From Algoriphagus faecimaris (GTDB lineage Bacteria; Bacteroidota; Bacteroidia; Cytophagales; Cyclobacteriaceae): a stretch of 64,000 bases of DNA. The stretch covers positions 81,176 to 145,175 of the forward strand of contig NZ_FNAC01000008.1 in NCBI RefSeq assembly GCF_900101705.1, written 5' to 3'. Made by a program: the position numbers and the translations under genes. Shown here piece after piece: positions 44,931 through 54,871 of this stretch (within the stretch, counting starts at the first letter, position 1; every line of letters starts with the position of its first letter). The notes under the pieces are model-generated. The model ran no database searches, was not told the origin of the DNA, and saw nothing but the letters and a program-made list of their open reading frames with translations.

Positions 44931-44970
44931 CCTATTGAGCAATAAACCAGCGACATAACCCACAGCACCT

Positions 44971-46347
44971 ATGGAATTAAATATCATATCTTTAATTCTG
45001 CTCTATTACCTGAAACGTCCCATGGGACTGATCACAGTTTCTCCAGAGTGGAAGCGACTTTTCAACAGCGGAATGCTCATCGCAGGCATTCTCCTGATCC
45101 TCGTATCTATTTGGGTCCCTGTAGTCAGTCCCATTGCCTTGCTACTTTCTGTGGTACTGGCAGCCCTGATTGTTTATCTGACCCTCAAAAACGAGGAGCT
45201 ACATCATCGAAAAGGAATGATCTACGCTTGGCTTCCTTTGATGGCGCTGATCGTCATCGAGGAACTGACAGAATTGATCAGCGAAAATCTTCTAAACAGC
45301 ATAGACATCTATACAAGAAGTGCAAAAATCTTTGCTTTTATCTGGGCAATAGGAATGTGGATCAATAACTCCAAACAACGCAAAGCCTTAGAGGCCGAAA
45401 AACTGAAATCACTAGCTAGAGAGCGGGACTATAAAATCACTGAAGCCCTCAAAAATCAACTTGAAAAGCAAGTGGCCGAACGTACAGCCGAACTCACCAC
45501 ACAAAAAAACAACTTGGAAAAAGCCCTGCATGACCTGAAAGCTACCCAAGATCAATTGGTACATGCTGAGAAAATGGCCTCCCTTGGGGAGTTGACAGCA
45601 GGAATTGCCCATGAAATTCAAAACCCCCTCAATTTTGTCAACAACTTCTCAGAAGTCAGCAATGAACTGCTTACTGAATTGAAAGAAGAGCTCCAAAAAG
45701 GTAACACTACAGAAGCTTTGGAGCTTGCCGAGGATGTCTTTAATAATCTTGAAAAAATCAGCCATCATGGCAAGCGGGCCGAGTCCATCGTCAAAGGAAT
45801 GCTACAGCACAGCCGTAACAATACTGGCGAGAAAGTAGAAACCGATCTCAACCAACTGGCAGATGAATACCTAAGACTGTCCTATCACGGTCTTCGAGCA
45901 AAGGACAAAAGTTTCACCGCGGATTTTAAGATAAACGAGGATACCAATCTTCCTAAAATCCCTGTAATTCCTCAGGATTTAGGAAGAGTGATGCTTAACT
46001 TGATCAACAATGGTTTTTACGCCGCTGCCGAGAAGAAAAATAAGCTCAAAGAAGATAAAGATCCCAATGCCGAATCATTTATTCCGAAAGTAACGGTAGA
46101 GACAAAAGCCTTGAAAAATGGCGTAGAAATATCCATAGAAGATAATGGGCCTGGAATCCCTGTAGAAATACAATCTAAAATTTTCCAGCCCTTTTTCACC
46201 ACCAAGCCCACTGGCAAAGGCACTGGACTGGGCCTCTCCATGAGCTATGAAATCATCACCAAAGGTCACGGAGGAAAACTCAGCGTAAGCAGCAAGCCGG
46301 GCCTATTCACCAAATTTATTATCACCATACCCAATCTTAAGAAATGA
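44971..46347 (+). CDS. Membrane sensor histidine kinase
   Basis: A 458-residue kinase with about four N-terminal membrane segments (residues 30-135), a coiled coil with [15 protein letters not shown], HisKA with H214 in [16 protein letters not shown], and HATPase motifs [19 protein letters not shown] and GTGLGLSMS. The catalytic half is nearly the same as in the propeller kinase, suggesting duplication. It overlaps the receiver gene by four bases (ATGA), so that receiver is its most likely partner. Confidence 0.93.
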   Translation: MELNIISLILLYYLKRPMGLITVSPEWKRLFNSGMLIAGILLILVSIWVPVVSPIALLLSVVLAALIVYLTLKNEELHHRKGMIYAWLPLMALIVIEELTELISENLLNSIDIYTRSAKIFAFIWAIGMWINNSKQRKALEAEKLKSLARERDYKITEALKNQLEKQVAERTAELTTQKNNLEKALHDLKATQDQLVHAEKMASLGELTAGIAHEIQNPLNFVNNFSEVSNELLTELKEELQKGNTTEALELAEDVFNNLEKISHHGKRAESIVKGMLQHSRNNTGEKVETDLNQLADEYLRLSYHGLRAKDKSFTADFKINEDTNLPKIPVIPQDLGRVMLNLINNGFYAAAEKKNKLKEDKDPNAESFIPKVTVETKALKNGVEISIEDNGPGIPVEIQSKIFQPFFTTKPTGKGTGLGLSMSYEIITKGHGGKLSVSSKPGLFTKFIITIPNLKK

Positions 46348-46730
46348 AAATATTAATAGTAGACGATGAGCGGGATGTCGAAGATCTTTTTCGACAGAAA
46401 TTCAGAAAAGAAGTACGAAGTGGAGAACTCGAGCTCGCTTTTGCTTTCTCAGGAGATGAAGCCTTAGAAATCCTAAGCGCAGAAAATCCGCCAAAGGTAA
46501 TGTATGTCTTTTCTGATATAAATATGCCCGGCATGACTGGACTGGAACTTTTAGAAAAAGTCAAAAAGCGCTTCCCATCCATACAAGTAAGTATGATTTC
46601 CGCCTATGGAGATCAGGAAAACTTTCAGAAAGCCATGGAATCCGGCGCTAAAGAGTTCTTTACTAAACCCATCGATTTCAATTCATTAAAGAAAGAAATC
46701 GGGAAACTAATCGATCAACACAAAAATTAA
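46344..46730 (+). CDS. Single-domain response regulator
   Basis: A 128-residue CheY-like receiver: LIVDDERDV, phosphoacceptor D58 in [17 protein letters not shown] and FTKPIDF. No output domain. It is coupled by overlap to the kinase at 44971 and lies 5 bp before a receiver-cyclase gene. Close paralogue of the orphan receiver at 32093. It may act as a phosphate shuttle or sink. Confidence 0.94.
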   Translation: MKILIVDDERDVEDLFRQKFRKEVRSGELELAFAFSGDEALEILSAENPPKVMYVFSDINMPGMTGLELLEKVKKRFPSIQVSMISAYGDQENFQKAMESGAKEFFTKPIDFNSLKKEIGKLIDQHKN

Positions 46731-46735
46731 AATCA

Positions 46736-47791
46736 ATGGTCAAGATTCTAGTAGTAGATGATGAGGCAGATCTGGAGATTCTAATCAAACAGAAATTCAG
46801 AAAACAGGTACGAAATGAAATCTTTCATTTTCATTTTGCACTCAATGGTAGGCAAGCACTAGAGGTTCTTGAGGCTCATCCCGATATCGACATTATCCTC
46901 AGCGATATCAATATGCCCGAAATGGACGGACTTACGCTGCTTTCTAAGGTGAAAGAGAAAAACTCCCTGCTGAAAACTGTCATAATTTCCGCCTATGGAG
47001 ATATGGAAAATATCCGTACAGCGATGAATTTGGGAGCATTCGACTTCATCACCAAGCCGGTAGATTTCAGAGATCTCGAAATTACCTTGGAAAAAACCAT
47101 TGCCCACATCGAGCAAATCAAATCCAATCTCCGCGCCCTCAAGGAAAATAACATCCTGAAAATGTATGTGGACGAAACGGTGCTCAACTTTATGGGAAAC
47201 CGGGAGATTGATACCGGTTTGATGGAAAATGAAACCGTGCAGGCCACCGTAGCATTTGTGGATCTTTGCTCCTTTACTAAAATCTCCGAGCATGAAGAGG
47301 CCAATGTGGTCGTCGGCCTACTCAATGAATATTTTGACTTGATGGTCAAGGAAATCATCGAAGAAAAAGGAAGTATCGACAAATTTATTGGAGATGCGAT
47401 CATGGCGGTGTTCTTTGGGGAAAACCACTTCGAGCGGGCCATTCGAGCCAGTATTGCCATCCGGGACAAGATGAATGCGCTTCCTGAATTTTCCAGCACT
47501 ACCCATTTCCGGCCGCAGGTCTCAGTAGGTATTAATTATGGAGAAATGGTCTCTGGAAATATCGGTTCGCGATCACTCAAAAGGCTAGACTATACTGTCA
47601 TCGGAGACGTAGTCAATGTGGCCGCGAGGCTACAGTCAGCGGCGATCCCCGGACAGGTCTTAATCCTGGAAAAGAACTCATCAGCTCTTCAGGATCGCTT
47701 TGAATTTAAATCCATTGGCGAAATTACCATGAAAAATAAGGCACTGCCTGTAGAGGTGGTGGAAGTAATAGCTGGCGTTGGGAAAGGATAA
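46736..47791 (+). CDS. Response regulator with class III adenylate/guanylate cyclase domain
   Basis: A 351-residue protein: a receiver (LVVDDEADL, D57 in LSDINMPEM, TKPVDF) joined by a helix to a class III cyclase domain from about residue 165. Catalytic landmarks are FVDLCSFTKISE (first metal Asp), DKFIGDAIMAVFF (Lys and second metal Asp) and DYTVIGDVVNVAARLQ with the transition-state Asn/Arg. It therefore probably makes cAMP or cGMP on phosphorylation. It is the last gene and the only effector of the operon. Confidence 0.93.
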   Translation: MVKILVVDDEADLEILIKQKFRKQVRNEIFHFHFALNGRQALEVLEAHPDIDIILSDINMPEMDGLTLLSKVKEKNSLLKTVIISAYGDMENIRTAMNLGAFDFITKPVDFRDLEITLEKTIAHIEQIKSNLRALKENNILKMYVDETVLNFMGNREIDTGLMENETVQATVAFVDLCSFTKISEHEEANVVVGLLNEYFDLMVKEIIEEKGSIDKFIGDAIMAVFFGENHFERAIRASIAIRDKMNALPEFSSTTHFRPQVSVGINYGEMVSGNIGSRSLKRLDYTVIGDVVNVAARLQSAAIPGQVLILEKNSSALQDRFEFKSIGEITMKNKALPVEVVEVIAGVGKG

Positions 47792-47900
47792 AATTTAAAT
47801 CTATTGAATAAAATTAGAGTTGAAAAATTCATATCTATTACTTAAAAGAATGAATTAGTCAAACAAAATTGGTTAAAAACTTCCTCTAGTATTTTGTTCT

Positions 47901-47980
47901 TTTATTTTCTTTTATTTTCTTTTATTTTCTTTTATTTTCTTTTATTTTCTTTTATTTTCTTTTATTTTCTTTTATTTTCT
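47901..47980. repeat. 10-bp tandem repeat, 8 perfect copies
   Basis: The unit TTTATTTTCT is repeated eight times without error, with partial units on both sides. It ends about 50 bp before the first ATG of the small secreted protein at 48032. A change of one unit shifts the reading frame by one base and changes upstream spacing by about one helical turn, so copy number could alter expression. Purity suggests recent expansion. Confidence 0.95.
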
Positions 47981-48031
47981 TTAGGAAAACTAAAACAAAT
48001 TAATATAAAAAATTTTAAGATTATTTTGTCG

Positions 48032-48238
48032 ATGGCAGCTTTTCTCGTTGCAATGAGTTTTCAGCTTAATGCACAAACAGCATGTGACACAACTCCGGAT
48101 GTCGGACAAACAGTGGGTAGATGCTTCACTATGAGTGGTCCCGGTGGTGATGTTGCCGCCTGTAATGAGCTTAACGATGGCCCTATATGCTATTTCACCG
48201 AACCAAAAGAAGAGGAGCTTCCAGAAGGCGGTAATTAA
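48032..48238 (+). CDS. Small secreted Cys-containing peptide precursor
   Basis: A 68-residue product with N-terminus MAAFLVAMSFQLNAQ and a likely signal-peptidase site after LNAQ. The mature peptide has four Cys (TACDTT, GRCFTM, AACNEL, PICYFT) and an acidic tail (EPKEEELPEGGN). The basic part expected at the start of a signal peptide (KQINIKNFK) lies upstream of this ATG without an ATG of its own, so the true start may be a non-ATG codon, or the frame may run back through the tandem repeat to a TTG at 47894. It resembles the small NVEALA-like leader peptides of Bacteroidota, which also sit beside propeller lipoproteins, but no family is certain. Confidence 0.6.
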   Translation: MAAFLVAMSFQLNAQTACDTTPDVGQTVGRCFTMSGPGGDVAACNELNDGPICYFTEPKEEELPEGGN

Positions 48239-48306
48239 TTAAAGTTTGATAATTGAAGGCGATGAAACTCATCGCCTTCAATTTTTTTACCTTAAACACC
48301 ATTTAT

Positions 48307-49482
48307 ATGAAAACTTTATATTATTCATCAATATTTCTATTTGGAATTTCCTTAGTTTTTATGTTTTCATGTACTAATGGGAAAGCAAATAAAAGTCTAG
48401 ATTTAAAAGATAGAACAAATAACACATCCGAAATTAATGAAGAATATTCTTTACCCTTAGATGCTGAAACTCCACTTTGGAATTATTTTAGCCAACCTAT
48501 AATACTGAAAAGCAAACCAAAATTACTTTGGTTTAACCCCACCCGGTACTCCATCGATTATTTTGATGTCAGGACTCAGACCTTGGAAAGGAAAGTTATC
48601 TTAGAGCAAAATGGCCCGAATGCACTTCCGGGAATTGGGATGAATTCGGGAATCAAATACATTAATGAAGATACAGTAATTGTTTTTAAGGGTCGGTTGA
48701 ACAGATTTTCTCTAATGAAGGCCTCAGGTGAAATATACAAACATGTAAATTTAAAAGATTACCCTTATGGTTTTGGATCTATTGATCTCAAGACTTCAAT
48801 AGCCTATCGAAAAGGAAGTATTTACATGCAGCAGCTTCCAAGGTACCCAGAGTTTCTTCCAAAAGATTTTAACCCGAAATACAATAAAATCGCAAAAATA
48901 AACCTTTCCGATGGCTCTGTTGAAGAATTTGAAATTAATTATCCTGCCGTTTATTCGGACAAAAAAGTCCCTCAGCAATTAAAAATGATTCGTTTAGTCT
49001 ATAATGAAAAAATAGACAAATTCATCATTAGTTATCCCTTAGAGGAAGAGTTGTATATCACTGATTTTAAATCTAAAGTAGATCGACACCCAACTCCAAG
49101 TGATTTGATATCTGAAAGTATTCCAATAGACCCTAAAAACGAATCCATAGACCCTTCAAGCATCCAGAGTTTCTATTACTGGCACAATGATGCCTATGAG
49201 AATTTGATTTATGACCCTCAAAATGATGTATATCTCCGTGAGGTACGAAAAGGAATATCAGAAAAGGAATTTATTGATCGGAAGTTTACTAGCAAAAGAG
49301 AATTCATCGTATTAGACAAGAATTTTAAACAAATGGGCACTTTTGAATTTTTCAGTTCTGGCCTTAATTATTATTTCTTTGATGGAAATAGATTTTTTTG
49401 GGAAAAGGACCTTCAGAAATTCAACCTCGAAGATGGAGTAGAAGATTCTATTTTCTTCCAGAGTAAGGTACTGGATTTTTAA
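48307..49482 (+). CDS. DUF4221-like lipoprotein
   Basis: A 391-residue lipoprotein. The ATG at 48307 starts the signal with lipobox FSCT (Cys about 22) and is preferred over an ATG at 48253. The rest is beta-rich, with propeller-like strands (YSIDYFDVRTQTLERKV) and the phrase EQNGPNALPGIG, as in DUF4221 proteins. These are unstudied surface proteins often next to small secreted peptides in Bacteroidota. It follows the Cys peptide by 68 bp. Function unknown. Confidence 0.7.
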   Translation: MKTLYYSSIFLFGISLVFMFSCTNGKANKSLDLKDRTNNTSEINEEYSLPLDAETPLWNYFSQPIILKSKPKLLWFNPTRYSIDYFDVRTQTLERKVILEQNGPNALPGIGMNSGIKYINEDTVIVFKGRLNRFSLMKASGEIYKHVNLKDYPYGFGSIDLKTSIAYRKGSIYMQQLPRYPEFLPKDFNPKYNKIAKINLSDGSVEEFEINYPAVYSDKKVPQQLKMIRLVYNEKIDKFIISYPLEEELYITDFKSKVDRHPTPSDLISESIPIDPKNESIDPSSIQSFYYWHNDAYENLIYDPQNDVYLREVRKGISEKEFIDRKFTSKREFIVLDKNFKQMGTFEFFSSGLNYYFFDGNRFFWEKDLQKFNLEDGVEDSIFFQSKVLDF

Positions 49483-49594
49483 TCTGGCTTAAGCCTGCTT
49501 TTGATCGAATAAGACCTAATTTTTGGATGGGTTTAAAATAATTGGGCAAAATGGAAGATAAGCAGTAGATTAATGTCCGATTATTCGATCAAAT

Positions 49595-52500
49595 ATGAGA
49601 AAAATTATACCCCACAGACTCGCACTTGCTATTACCCTAATTAGCATGACTGCGCTAAATTCTCAGTTCACATGGGCTGATGAATTCTTTCCGAACAATC
49701 TCCTGCTCCAAAATGACAGCACCAAAAGAGACTCTTTAGACTATCCCAAGTTCAAAGAGCTTCCGCTAAAGCCGGAAAGGGAGGTAAAATTCACCACCAC
49801 CGAGGGGACTTGGATGAGTGTTGATGTGAGCCCGGACGGCAAAACCATCGCCTTCGATTTGATGGGAGATATTTATACCATTCCTGTCGAAGGCGGAAAA
49901 GCCACTCCTATCACTTCGGGAATGGCCTATGAAACCCATCCGAGATTTTCTCCTGATGGGGAAAAAATCCTCTTTACCTCCGACCGTGCCGGAAGTGACA
50001 ATCTCTGGTACATCGATATAGTTAAAAAAGATACCGTCCAAGTCACCAAAGACAAAAATGGCGATGTCCCGGGCGCTGCCTGGTCTCCTGACGGAAACTA
50101 CATCGTAGTTGCCAAAGGCCGCCGCATCACCAAACTCTGGATGTATCATAAGGACGGAGGCGGAGGAGCCCAACTCAACGCCGATCCATCCAATATGAAA
50201 ACCATCGATCCCTTTGTAAGCCCTGATGGCAAAAAAGTCTATTTTTCTCATCGCACCGGAGCATGGAACTACAATGCCCTTTTGCCCCAATATCAGATCG
50301 GAACCTACGATCTCGAAGAAGGCAAAATCACCTCCATCTCCTCTCGCTACGGATCGGCTTTTACGCCTACCCTGTCGAAAGATGGCAAGTGGATGGTCTA
50401 TGGGTCACGCTGGGATGATAAGACAGGTCTGATCATTCGGGATATGGAAACCGGAGATGAAAGATGGCTCGCCTATCCCGTACAGCGCGACGAACAAGAG
50501 TCCATCGCTCCTCAGGGAGTATTGCCAGCCATGTCCTTCACACCTGACAGCAAGTATGTCATTGCCTCTTACGGAGGAAAAATCTGGAAAATGCCTATCG
50601 ATGGATCTCAAGCAAGTGAAATCCCCTTCGAAGCAGAGGTCAAATTGGCTATGGGGCCAAGACTCTATTACAACTATGCGATTAAAGACAGCACAGCCAA
50701 GCTTGCCACTCAAATTAGGGATGCGGTTCCCTCTCCAGATGGGAAAAAGTTAGCCTTCACAGTTTTGAACAGGCTCTATGTTATGGATTATCCAGATGGA
50801 TCTCCTAAGCGAATTACTACTCACAATTTCACAGAAGCTATGCCGAGTTGGAGTCCAGATGGTTCCCAATTGGTCTTTACCACCTGGGATGAAAAAACAG
50901 GAGGAAATCTATACAAAGCCAATGTAAACGGAAATGCCAATGTCAGCAAGTTGACTTCAGAAAGTGCCCTCTACATGGGTCCTGTGTGGAGTCCGAATAA
51001 TCGAATTGTAGTGTTCAAAGGCCCCAATCGAGTACAATTCGAAGCTGAAGGCCCGGGAGTAAATGGCTCGGAAGCCGAATTGGTATGGATGCCTGCTGCA
51101 GGAGGTAATTTCACCAAAATCATGGATGCAGGGAATTATGGAAATGCACATTTTACCACGGATCCGGATAGAATCTATTTAAACGGACCAGGTGGTACGC
51201 TACTCTCCATCAACTGGGAGGGACATGATAAAAAAGAACATGTGAAAATTACCGGGATCACTCCATTCGGTTCGGTCGCTGACCCGCATGCAGGACACGA
51301 CCACAGTGCAGAATTAGAAGACTTCCGATATGTTTTTGGCAAACCACTTTCTACTGCAGCAGTGCTCAATTATTGCATGCTGCCTGAGGGAGTTTCAGCA
51401 CAGGAACCCCAAATGAGACCTGCGAGTGCCAGTACCATCCTGATGGCTCCAGAAGGAAATAAAGCCTTGGCTCAAGTCAACAATAATGTATACATCGTCA
51501 CCATACCGCAGGTAGGAAAAACTCCGACTATCAATGTCGGCGATCCTAAATCCAGTAACTTCCCCTCTCGCCAACTTACCGAAATCGGAGGCGAATGGCC
51601 GGCTTGGGAGGCGAATGCCAAGAAAGTACACTGGTCTTTGGGGAATGGACATTGGGTATACGATATAGAGCGGGCTGAATTTATCGAAGACTCCGTCAAA
51701 GCGGCAAAAAAAGAAAAAATGCTAGCCGCTGCGGATAGTATTTCAGCCTTAAAGGCCAAAGGAGAAGAAGTAGTAAAGCTGGCTGATTCCCTAGCAAAGG
51801 CGGAGAAAAAGAGAGTAGATTCTTTATTTAAGGCAGATAAAACCCTAGCAAAAGCCGACAGCACTCACAAAGCGGAGCAAAAAGAAAAAGAAACGTATCA
51901 GCCTGAAGAAAAGCAGGTGAAAGTATACTTCGCCAAAGCCACCCCGAAAGGCTCGATTCTCCTAAAGAATGCCCGAATCATTACCATGAAAGAAAGCGAG
52001 GTCATCGAAAATGGGGATGTTTTGATCGAAAATAATCGAATTAAAGCAGTGGGAAAAACGGGCACATTGGATGCTGGAAATGCAAAAGTTATCGACGCTA
52101 CTGGCAAAACGATAACCCCGGGATTTATCGATACCCACGCCCACATGTGGCCGACGTGGAACCTCCACAAAAACAGCGTTTGGATCTACGCAGCCAATCT
52201 TGCCTATGGAGTCACCACAACACGGGACCCACAAACGGCCACCACTGATGTCTTGACTTATGCAGACATGGTAGAGGCCGGCATGGTGCCTGGACCTAGA
52301 GTCTATTCTACTGGCCCTGGAGTGGGTTATTGGATGTACAATCTCAAGTCTCTGGAACAAACCAAAAATGTCCTAAAGCAATATTCCAAATACTACAACA
52401 CCCAGTATATCAAAATGTATCTGGTAGGGAATAGACAGCACCGACAGTGGGTCATCATGGCCTCCAAAGAGCAGGAACTGATGCCAACTACAGAAGGTGG

Positions 52501-53215
52501 CTTGGATTATAAATTGAATATGACGCAACTCTTTGATGGCTATCCCGGACATGAGCATTCTATTCCTATTTACCCTCTTTACTCCGACGTGACCAAGACC
52601 ATCGCAGAGAGCAAAATGGCAGTAACTCCAACCCTTTTGGTATCCTATGGCGGACCGTGGGCAGAAAATTATTTCTACACAACCGAAAGTCCACTTCACG
52701 ATCCCAAGTTGAATCGGTTTACCCCTTACAATGAAATGAACTCCAAAGCTCGACGAAGAGTGGGCTCTTTGGGAGGGTGGTTTGCACCTGAAGATCATGT
52801 TTTTGAAGATCATGCCCGTGGTGTAAATGACATCGTCAAGCAAGGTGGTTTGGCTGGCGTAGGATCACATGGTCAGCTTCAGGGCTTAGGCTATCATTGG
52901 GAGCTTTGGTCTGTGGCTAGCGGTGGAATGAGCACCCTAGACGCCCTCCGGACAGCTACTATTTTAGGTGCCGAAGCGCTGGGCCTAGACCAAGATCTAG
53001 GAAGTATTGAACCGGGTAAATTAGCTGATTTGGTCATCATGGATCAGAATCCTCTTGATAATATCCGCCATACCAATACCATTACTCATGTGGTAAAAGA
53101 TGGCAGAGTTTATGACGGGGAGACCTTGGATGAAATCCTTCCTGATCCGAAGAAAATGGATGTGAGTCCATGGACCAAGGCAGCACCAAAGGTCACTACT
53201 AAACTGAAGCATTAA
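49595..53215 (+). CDS. PD40 beta-propeller/amidohydrolase fusion protein
   Basis: A secreted 1206-residue protein with an N-terminal signal peptide (ending about TWADE). Residues about 60-690 are TolB/PD40 repeats (MSVDVSPDGKTIAFDLMGDI, HPRFSPDGEKILFTS). A Lys/Ala/Glu-rich linker (about 700-770) joins an imidazolonepropionase-like amidohydrolase domain, with metal ligands H848 and H850 in DTHAHMWP, HEHSIP, GSHGQLQG and the closing LGSIEPGKLADLVIMD. Family members are annotated as amidohydrolases or peptidases (prolidase-like), substrate unproven. Monocistronic with a terminator at 53223. Confidence 0.92.
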   Translation: MRKIIPHRLALAITLISMTALNSQFTWADEFFPNNLLLQNDSTKRDSLDYPKFKELPLKPEREVKFTTTEGTWMSVDVSPDGKTIAFDLMGDIYTIPVEGGKATPITSGMAYETHPRFSPDGEKILFTSDRAGSDNLWYIDIVKKDTVQVTKDKNGDVPGAAWSPDGNYIVVAKGRRITKLWMYHKDGGGGAQLNADPSNMKTIDPFVSPDGKKVYFSHRTGAWNYNALLPQYQIGTYDLEEGKITSISSRYGSAFTPTLSKDGKWMVYGSRWDDKTGLIIRDMETGDERWLAYPVQRDEQESIAPQGVLPAMSFTPDSKYVIASYGGKIWKMPIDGSQASEIPFEAEVKLAMGPRLYYNYAIKDSTAKLATQIRDAVPSPDGKKLAFTVLNRLYVMDYPDGSPKRITTHNFTEAMPSWSPDGSQLVFTTWDEKTGGNLYKANVNGNANVSKLTSESALYMGPVWSPNNRIVVFKGPNRVQFEAEGPGVNGSEAELVWMPAAGGNFTKIMDAGNYGNAHFTTDPDRIYLNGPGGTLLSINWEGHDKKEHVKITGITPFGSVADPHAGHDHSAELEDFRYVFGKPLSTAAVLNYCMLPEGVSAQEPQMRPASASTILMAPEGNKALAQVNNNVYIVTIPQVGKTPTINVGDPKSSNFPSRQLTEIGGEWPAWEANAKKVHWSLGNGHWVYDIERAEFIEDSVKAAKKEKMLAAADSISALKAKGEEVVKLADSLAKAEKKRVDSLFKADKTLAKADSTHKAEQKEKETYQPEEKQVKVYFAKATPKGSILLKNARIITMKESEVIENGDVLIENNRIKAVGKTGTLDAGNAKVIDATGKTITPGFIDTHAHMWPTWNLHKNSVWIYAANLAYGVTTTRDPQTATTDVLTYADMVEAGMVPGPRVYSTGPGVGYWMYNLKSLEQTKNVLKQYSKYYNTQYIKMYLVGNRQHRQWVIMASKEQELMPTTEGGLDYKLNMTQLFDGYPGHEHSIPIYPLYSDVTKTIAESKMAVTPTLLVSYGGPWAENYFYTTESPLHDPKLNRFTPYNEMNSKARRRVGSLGGWFAPEDHVFEDHARGVNDIVKQGGLAGVGSHGQLQGLGYHWELWSVASGGMSTLDALRTATILGAEALGLDQDLGSIEPGKLADLVIMDQNPLDNIRHTNTITHVVKDGRVYDGETLDEILPDPKKMDVSPWTKAAPKVTTKLKH

Positions 53216-53222
53216 TCCCTGA

Positions 53223-53254
53223 AAACTGCCGACAAAATAGTCGGCAGTTTTTTT
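53223..53254 (+). terminator. Rho-independent terminator
   Basis: A perfect stem (53223-53233 with 53240-53250) with a 6-base loop and trailing T-run ends the amidohydrolase transcript. Confidence 0.9.
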
Positions 53255-53390
53255 ATTTATAAGAAGAATCAAATAATATCCTTCGCTTTTTTGGCGGAGA
53301 CCTACAATTTTATTTTATTACCTTCAAGTTAGACCAAATCAGTCAAAGTAGCGAGGTCAAGTCAAGCTCTGAAGCCATTTCAAAAAACTT

Positions 53391-54284
53391 ATGCTAAAAA
53401 GCCTAAAACAAGTCGACTGGAAATCGATTTTTTCTCCTTCATCTCTCATTTATACCATGGTAGGAGTTGCCTTTGCCGCTATCGCATTGGAGGCATTCAT
53501 GCTACCCAACAAATTTTTGGATGGAGGAGTCACTGGTATTGCCATCTTGGTCAATCTCGGCTTTGGGATAAATCTGAATTTGCTCTTGATTCTAATTAAT
53601 TTACCTTTTCTGATCATGGCGTGGAGAAAGATCGGAAAAACCTTTGCCATCCAATCAGGCTTTTCGATTTTCCTTTTGGTCCTCGTTCTTCACTACATGG
53701 AAGTACCCACAGTGACAGAAGACAAGGTTTTGATCGCTCTTTTTGGTGGATTTTTGATGGGAACGGGCATTGGCTTGATCATCCGGGGTGGTGGACTGAT
53801 AGACGGTTTTGAAGTCATTACAGAATACGTGCAGAAAAACTCCCCCCTTTCTGCCAGTGAAATCACCATATTCCTCAATTCTCTTATCATGCTTTCTGCT
53901 GCATTCGTTTTTGGCATAGAGCCTGCTATGTATTCTATACTTACCTATTTTACCGCTATCAAAACCACAGACTATGTCGTTGAGGGTTTTGAAGAGTATA
54001 CGGCACTCACCATTATTTCCAAAGAGCATGAAAAGGTGAAAGAACTGATCGTCAAGGAGTTTAACAAAGCCATCTCTGTATATAAAGGAGAAAGAGGGTA
54101 TCTTCCTGAAACCTTTCATATCAAGCATCCCTGCGATATTATCATGACGGTAGTGACGCGACTCGAAGTACACCGCATCAAACTCGCCATTCAAAAGATA
54201 GATCCTAAAGCCTTTTTTTACGTCCAGACTATAAAAGAAGTAAAAGGAGGAATAATCAAAAAAGTAGGCAAAAAACATGACTAA
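53391..54284 (+). CDS. YitT family membrane protein (DUF161/DUF2179)
   Basis: A 297-residue membrane protein with five to six helices in residues 15-190, including the motifs FMLPNKFLDGGVTGIAIL and GGGLIDGFEVITEYVQ, and a C-terminal DUF2179 cytosolic domain (about 205-285). YitT proteins are widespread and of unknown transport function. The stop overlaps the start of the HD gene by one base (TAATG). Confidence 0.92.
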   Translation: MLKSLKQVDWKSIFSPSSLIYTMVGVAFAAIALEAFMLPNKFLDGGVTGIAILVNLGFGINLNLLLILINLPFLIMAWRKIGKTFAIQSGFSIFLLVLVLHYMEVPTVTEDKVLIALFGGFLMGTGIGLIIRGGGLIDGFEVITEYVQKNSPLSASEITIFLNSLIMLSAAFVFGIEPAMYSILTYFTAIKTTDYVVEGFEEYTALTIISKEHEKVKELIVKEFNKAISVYKGERGYLPETFHIKHPCDIIMTVVTRLEVHRIKLAIQKIDPKAFFYVQTIKEVKGGIIKKVGKKHD

Positions 54285-54871
54285 TGGATTTTGAAGAATT
54301 AAAACACAAAGTTTTCAGAGATATACTGAAGCGGCTCCCTTCTTATCTCACCTACCATAATCTGACCCACACCGAATATGTCATGGAAAAGTCAGAATTC
54401 CTGGCGCGTATTGCCAAAGTGAGTGAAGAAGAACTTCAATTACTTAAAATCGCCGCATTGTTTCACGATACCGGCTTCATCGAAAACCCCAAAAATCACG
54501 AAGAAATCGGCTGTAGAATAGCCCAAGAGTACCTTAAAGACGCTGTTTCCGAATCAGACCTGAATAAAATCTTTGGAATGATAATGGCCACCAAAATACC
54601 CCAATCCCCTAGAAACGAACTTGAAAAAATCATCGCTGATGCCGACCTGGAATACCTCGGCACCGATCAATTCGAAATACAAGGAAATGCCTTATATGAG
54701 GAGTTGAAACACTTCAATCCCGAACTAAGCGAAACTCAATGGAACGAACTCCAGCTTTCTTTTCTAGAAAAGCATCAGTATCACACGGACTTTTGCAAAA
54801 AATATCGAGAACCTACTAAACAAGAAAACCTACTTTCAGTCAAAACTAAACTAGGAATGGTCAACTCCTAA
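54284..54871 (+). CDS. HD-domain phosphohydrolase
   Basis: A 195-residue HD-superfamily protein. The metal ligands are in YHNLTHTEYV (His), the central FHDTGF (HD pair) and ADADLEYLG (Asp). It is coupled to YitT. Its 3' end overlaps the convergent eboF-like gene by 11 bases. Members hydrolyse phosphate esters or cyclic nucleotides; given the cyclase 7 kb away a phosphodiesterase role is possible but unsupported. Confidence 0.88.
   Translation: MDFEELKHKVFRDILKRLPSYLTYHNLTHTEYVMEKSEFLARIAKVSEEELQLLKIAALFHDTGFIENPKNHEEIGCRIAQEYLKDAVSESDLNKIFGMIMATKIPQSPRNELEKIIADADLEYLGTDQFEIQGNALYEELKHFNPELSETQWNELQLSFLEKHQYHTDFCKKYREPTKQENLLSVKTKLGMVNS

Noticed and set aside
47894..48025. Coding of the Phe/Leu-rich stretch across the tandem repeat as a membrane helix
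   Set aside because: The peptide mirrors a T-rich repeat and needs a TTG start; kept only as one possible start for the 48032 gene.
49571..49577. TGTCCG before the PD40/amidohydrolase gene as a reverse copy of the shared motif
   Set aside because: The partner block is GGAAG at 16-base spacing, so neither sequence nor spacing fits.
53655..54278. A 207-residue minus-strand frame opposite the YitT gene
   Set aside because: Antisense shadow of a well-supported membrane protein; no recognisable domain.
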